DNA of 6,977 nt, taken from an uncultured Collinsella sp. (GTDB taxonomy: Bacteria > Actinomycetota > Coriobacteriia > Coriobacteriales > Coriobacteriaceae). The stretch's first letter is position 1. Each line of letters starts with the position of its first letter. The notes under the pieces are model-generated. The model saw nothing but the letters and a program-made list of their open reading frames with translations. It did no database searches and was not told the DNA's origin. A program made the translations under genes and the position numbers. The DNA lies in the NCBI GenBank assembly GCA_900757385.1, contig CAAENO010000237.1, positions 1 through 6,977 on the forward strand, written 5' to 3'. This document shows, piece after piece, positions 4,712 to 6,977 of the stretch.

Positions 4712-5791
4712 ATGCTTAGGATCGGTCTTCTTACCAGTGGCGGCGACTGCCAAGCGCTCAACGCCACCATGCGCGGCATTGTCAAAACGCTTATGACCAA
4801 TAGCGAAGAGCCTATCGAGATCTATGGTTTTGAGGACGGCTACCAGGGCCTTATCTACAGCAGGTTCCGCGTCATGACGCCCGCCGATTTTAGCGGCATC
4901 CTCACCCGCGGCGGCACCATCCTGGGCACAAGCCGTACGCCGTTCAAGCGCCTGGACATTCCCGAGGCCGACGGCGTCGAGAAGGTGCCCGCGATGGTCC
5001 ACACCTATCACAAGCTGCAGCTCGACTGCCTGTTTATGCTGGGCGGCAACGGCTCCACCAAGACTGCCAACCGCCTGCGCGAAGAGGGCCTCAACGTTAT
5101 CGCCCTGCCCAAGACCATCGACAACGACACCTGGGGCACCGAGATGACCTTTGGCTTTACGAGCGCCATCGACGTCGCCACCAAGTGCATCGACGACATC
5201 CACACCACTGCCTCGAGTCACGGCCGCGTGTTTGTCATCGAGATCATGGGCCACAAGGTCGGTTGGATTCCGCTGTATGCCGGCGTCGCGGGCGGCGCGG
5301 ACGTCATCTTGATTCCCGAGATCCCCTACGACATGGACAACGTCATCAAGACCATCGAGCATCGCATGGAGACCGGCAGCCGCTTTACCATCGTAGCCGT
5401 CGCCGAGGGCGCTATCTCCAAGGAGGACGCGGCGCTGCCCAAGAAGGAGTACAAGAAAAAGCTCGCCGAGCGCACGAGCCCGTCAATCGTGTACGACATC
5501 GCCAAGGAGATCGAGGCCAAGACTGGTCGCGAGGCCCGCGTCGCCATCCCCGGCCACACGCAGCGCGGCGGCCAACCCGACGCCCAGGACCGCATCTTTG
5601 CGACCCAGTGCGGCGTCGAGGCAGCGCTTGGCTGCCTACGCGGCGAGTTTGGCTACATGATTGCCCTGCGTGACGGCAAGATGTGCCACATGCCGCTCGA
5701 GGAGGTCGCCGGCAAGCTCAAGTTTGTCGACCCCCAGAGCGATCTGGTACGCGAGGCCAAGGCGTTGGGCATCAGCTTCGGCGACGAATAG
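4712..5791 (+). CDS. pfkA: 6-phosphofructokinase (PFK-A superfamily)
   Basis: This 359-residue cytosolic glycolytic enzyme phosphorylates fructose 6-phosphate to fructose 1,6-bisphosphate. Motifs in order are TSGGDCQALN (8-17), LGTSR (71-75, nucleotide region), GGNGS (111-115), PKTIDND (133-139, with catalytic Asp137), MGH (179-181), PEIPYD (202-207) and GHTQRGGQPDAQDR (281-294, sugar-phosphate binding). Three positions differ from the E. coli enzyme: Asn113 replaces the Mg-linked Asp103, Lys134 replaces Gly124, and His181 replaces the Arg of MGR. Gly114 is kept as in ATP-using enzymes, whereas Lys134 is typical of pyrophosphate-using and actinobacterial enzymes, so the phosphoryl donor is not settled by sequence. 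The length is slightly above the 320 residues of E. coli PfkA and close to actinobacterial types. The ATG is preceded by AAGGA. It appears monocistronic, with an inverted repeat before it and a long palindrome after it. Confidence 0.93.
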   Translation: MLRIGLLTSGGDCQALNATMRGIVKTLMTNSEEPIEIYGFEDGYQGLIYSRFRVMTPADFSGILTRGGTILGTSRTPFKRLDIPEADGVEKVPAMVHTYHKLQLDCLFMLGGNGSTKTANRLREEGLNVIALPKTIDNDTWGTEMTFGFTSAIDVATKCIDDIHTTASSHGRVFVIEIMGHKVGWIPLYAGVAGGADVILIPEIPYDMDNVIKTIEHRMETGSRFTIVAVAEGAISKEDAALPKKEYKKKLAERTSPSIVYDIAKEIEAKTGREARVAIPGHTQRGGQPDAQDRIFATQCGVEAALGCLRGEFGYMIALRDGKMCHMPLEEVAGKLKFVDPQSDLVREAKALGISFGDE

Positions 5792-5814
5792 CCTCGGCTG
5801 GAATCCACCCCATC

Positions 5815-5911
5815 GGGCCCTCCGACCCCGCCCGACGTATTTCGATTTGGCTCCTCCCTTGACTCCGTCAAAGGTCGCCAATCGAAATCGTCGGGCGGGG
5901 TCGGAGGGCCC
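5815..5911. repeat. 97-nt long GC-rich palindrome after pfkA
   Basis: The arms at 5815-5837 and 5889-5911 pair perfectly over 23 bp (GGGCCCTCCGACCCCGCCCG and three more bases). After a bulged T5838, ATTTCGATT (5839-5847) pairs with AATCGAAAT (5880-5888); after a second bulged T5848, GG (5849-5850) pairs with CC (5878-5879). The interior holds a further small stem, TTGAC (5859-5863, approximate) with GTCAA. It lies 23 bases after the pfkA stop. No T-tract follows, so it is not a classic terminator, although it could block RNA decay or transcription. A MITE-like or REP-like element is another reading. Confidence 0.8.
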
Positions 5912-5970
5912 TGCGTTTACATACTCGCCGGGGCTATTCGTCTTCTTGCTGCGGGTGCCTGGGCTGGAAT

Positions 5971-6041
5971 TGAGTTGCGGTGAAATAGTTCCTGCTTAGT
6001 CCGCAAATGGCTGAATCCAAAAACTATTCCACCGCAACTTA
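5971..6041. repeat. Inverted repeat with 18-bp arms
   Basis: The arms are AGTTGCGGTGAAATAGTT (5973-5990) and AACTATTCCACCGCAACT (6022-6039), with one mismatch in 18 and a 31-nt spacer. A G-T pair and an A-T pair extend the outer end to 5971 and 6041. No T-tract follows. The 9-mer AGTTGCGGT from the arm recurs at 6118-6126, overlapping the first CTACCGGTAG site. Function is unknown; it could be a small mobile palindrome or a regulatory structure. Confidence 0.7.
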
Positions 6042-6109
6042 CTGAGTGGGGGCTCTTGGCTGCTACTTGCACTGACATTTGTCCTGAAATGGCTGGTCGT
6101 TAGGGATTG

Positions 6110-6119
6110 CTACCGGTAG
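6110..6119. promoter_or_regulatory. Candidate operator site 1, CTACCGGTAG
   Basis: This is a perfect 10-bp palindrome in the leader region of the HTH gene. A close variant, CTACCGGTTG, lies exactly 53 bp downstream (6163-6172), about five helical turns away and so on the same DNA face. Autoregulation by the HTH protein is an inference from location and symmetry only. Confidence 0.4.
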
Positions 6120-6162
6120 TTGCGGTAGGGTTGGGGCAGATTCTAACTAGAAATGGTGGTCG

Positions 6163-6172
6163 CTACCGGTTG
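6163..6172. promoter_or_regulatory. Candidate operator site 2, CTACCGGTTG
   Basis: It differs from site 1 (6110-6119) at one position of ten, and the similarity extends outwards (GCTACCGGT-GTT in both). It lies 53 bp upstream of the HTH start codon. No clear -35/-10 pair could be tied to either site. Confidence 0.35.
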
Positions 6173-6224
6173 TTCTCGGCATACTCGGCTCATTCGATTC
6201 GACCATCAAACGAAAGGAACCACC

Positions 6225-6977
6225 ATGGATCTTGCGATGGCACAGCGCCTCGTCGATCGCCGTAAAGCTGCCGGCCTTTCTCAGGAGGCGCTTGCTGCCC
6301 AGCTGGGCGTAAGCCGCCAGGCTGTTAGTAAATGGGAGCGCAGCGAGTCCTCACCCGATACCGATAACCTCATTGCGCTCGCCGCGCTGTATGACGTGTC
6401 GTTGGACGAGCTGTTATATGGGGAGGCGGTGGCTAGCGCTGATGACTCACAGGCTGATGATGAGGCACAGAACAGCAACGCCGGCACCAAAGCTTCAGAT
6501 AAGGCTGAAGAGGCTGAGGCTTCTACTGAGCACGCTGATTGCAGCGATAAGCCACTTGTCGATATTTCCCTCGCGCGCGGTATCCACGTCATTGATCCCA
6601 ATAAAGGCGAGGAAGTCCATGTTGGTTGGAGCGGCATCCATGTGACCAACGAGCGCAAGGGCGAAGAGGTGCATGTGGGGCCGGACGGCGTGCATATCGA
6701 TACGCTTGAGGACGATGGACATAGCGTACGCACCAATGACGACGGCACCGTCACCATCGACGGCGAGACGTTTTCCAGCTGGAAGGAAGCACACGACAAG
6801 CTCGACCATCATGGCAAGCATTTCCACACCAAGGTCGGACGTGCATGGAACAAATTCCCCTTCCCCGCACTTGTCACTCTCGCCTATCTGGTGCTCGGCA
6901 TTGTCTACGGCACATGGGCTACGGGACTCTTCCTCGTCTTTCTGATTCCCGTCTATTACGCGCTTGGCGACTTTATC
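6225..6977 (+). CDS. Cro/C1-type HTH regulator with repeat domain and membrane segments (3' end outside window)
   Basis: 251 codons are visible with no stop. Residues 7-64 form an XRE-family HTH: the first helix is near AQRLVDRRKAAG, then LSQEALAAQLGVSRQAVSKWE (18-38) holds the recognition helix, and the domain ends at LDELLYG. Residues 67-110 are an acidic, Ala/Ser/Glu-rich linker. Residues 119-172 contain three units of exactly 18 residues, beginning GIHV, GIHV and GVHI (119, 137, 155); the first two share KGEEVHVG, and a degenerate fourth starts near 173. A His-rich stretch, HDKLDHHGKHFH (190-201), precedes two hydrophobic segments (about 214-229 and 231-247) separated by a Thr-Trp turn. 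This suggests a membrane-tethered regulator with the HTH in the cytoplasm. AAAGGA (6213-6218) is six bases before the ATG. Similar HTH proteins with a two-helix membrane tail occur in Gram-positive bacteria, but the 18-residue repeat is not one I recognise. Targets are unknown. Confidence 0.85.
   Translation, partial: MDLAMAQRLVDRRKAAGLSQEALAAQLGVSRQAVSKWERSESSPDTDNLIALAALYDVSLDELLYGEAVASADDSQADDEAQNSNAGTKASDKAEEAEASTEHADCSDKPLVDISLARGIHVIDPNKGEEVHVGWSGIHVTNERKGEEVHVGPDGVHIDTLEDDGHSVRTNDDGTVTIDGETFSSWKEAHDKLDHHGKHFHTKVGRAWNKFPFPALVTLAYLVLGIVYGTWATGLFLVFLIPVYYALGDFI

Larger units (their letters stand above)
5792..6224. other. 433-base non-coding region between pfkA and the HTH gene
   Basis: The region contains the 97-nt palindrome (5815-5911), the inverted repeat at 5971-6041 and the paired CTACCGGT sites (6110-6119, 6163-6172). 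A near-direct 14-nt repeat (13 of 14 identical, GCCT.GGCTGGAAT type) occurs at 5791-5804 and 5957-5970, on either side of the large palindrome. The open frames crossing the region are broken up by the palindromes and have no ribosome binding site. No gene is supported. Nothing recognisable was seen in 5912-5956 or 6042-6100. Confidence 0.6.

Noticed and set aside
4619..5362. Minus-strand open frame (247 codons) across the pfkA leader and 5' half
   Set aside because: It is opposite clear phosphofructokinase codons and has no domain features; the GC-rich third positions of pfkA keep the opposite strand open.
5661..5999. Plus-strand open frame from within pfkA across the large palindrome
   Set aside because: The start lies inside pfkA in another frame, and the frame runs through the palindrome; there are no protein features.
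6281..6799. Minus-strand open frame (172 codons) opposite the HTH gene
   Set aside because: It is a Ser-rich translation mirroring the Glu/Asp/Ala-rich linker of the real gene; the HTH signature and ribosome site favour the plus strand.
1..6977. CRISPR array, tRNA or rRNA genes, transposase or phage genes
   Set aside because: No regularly spaced repeats, no cloverleaf or rRNA-like sequence, and no transposase or integrase motifs were seen on either strand.

Overview
The window looks like chromosomal DNA from a high-GC gut actinobacterium of the class Coriobacteriia, most likely Collinsella or a close relative. This rests on GC-rich third codon positions, AAAGGA(G)-type ribosome binding sites, and protein sequences that read like Coriobacteriia homologues. 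No database search was possible, so the taxonomy is an inference. No CRISPR array, tRNA, rRNA, transposase or phage gene was found. The coding content is mostly housekeeping; the unusual material is in the gaps between genes.

Layout. (1) 1-299: the C-terminal third of type I methionine aminopeptidase (map), closed by a strong intrinsic terminator at 309-355. (2) 429-1364: a D-2-hydroxyacid dehydrogenase starting at GTG. A 36-nt hairpin element lies just upstream (374-409), and a second same-orientation copy (1612-1647) lies beyond its 3' end, so the two copies bracket the gene. A perfect hairpin and a probable terminator follow the gene. (3) 1756-3324, minus strand: an M18 aminopeptidase and, directly abutting its stop codon, a 60-residue ORF of unknown function. 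(4) 3486-4571: a membrane-anchored Ntn-hydrolase of the choloylglycine hydrolase/acid ceramidase-like type, divergent from the M18 gene. (5) 4712-5791: a 6-phosphofructokinase with an unusual set of active-site residues, followed by a 97-nt GC-rich palindrome and an 18-bp-arm inverted repeat. (6) 6225-end: a Cro/C1-type HTH protein with an acidic linker, a histidine-bearing 18-residue repeat and C-terminal membrane segments, cut by the window edge. Two nearly identical CTACCGGT(A/T)G sites, 53 bp apart, sit in its upstream region.

The genes do not form one pathway. Map and the M18 enzyme are both peptide-trimming enzymes, Pfk is glycolytic, and the dehydrogenase and Ntn-hydrolase have unknown substrates. 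Each gene has its own leader or terminator, so most look like single-gene transcription units. The points that most deserve a second look are the duplicated hairpin element, the repeat-bearing membrane HTH protein with its paired upstream sites, the palindromes after pfkA, and the active-site substitutions in the phosphofructokinase. I found no clear evidence of a new multi-gene system.
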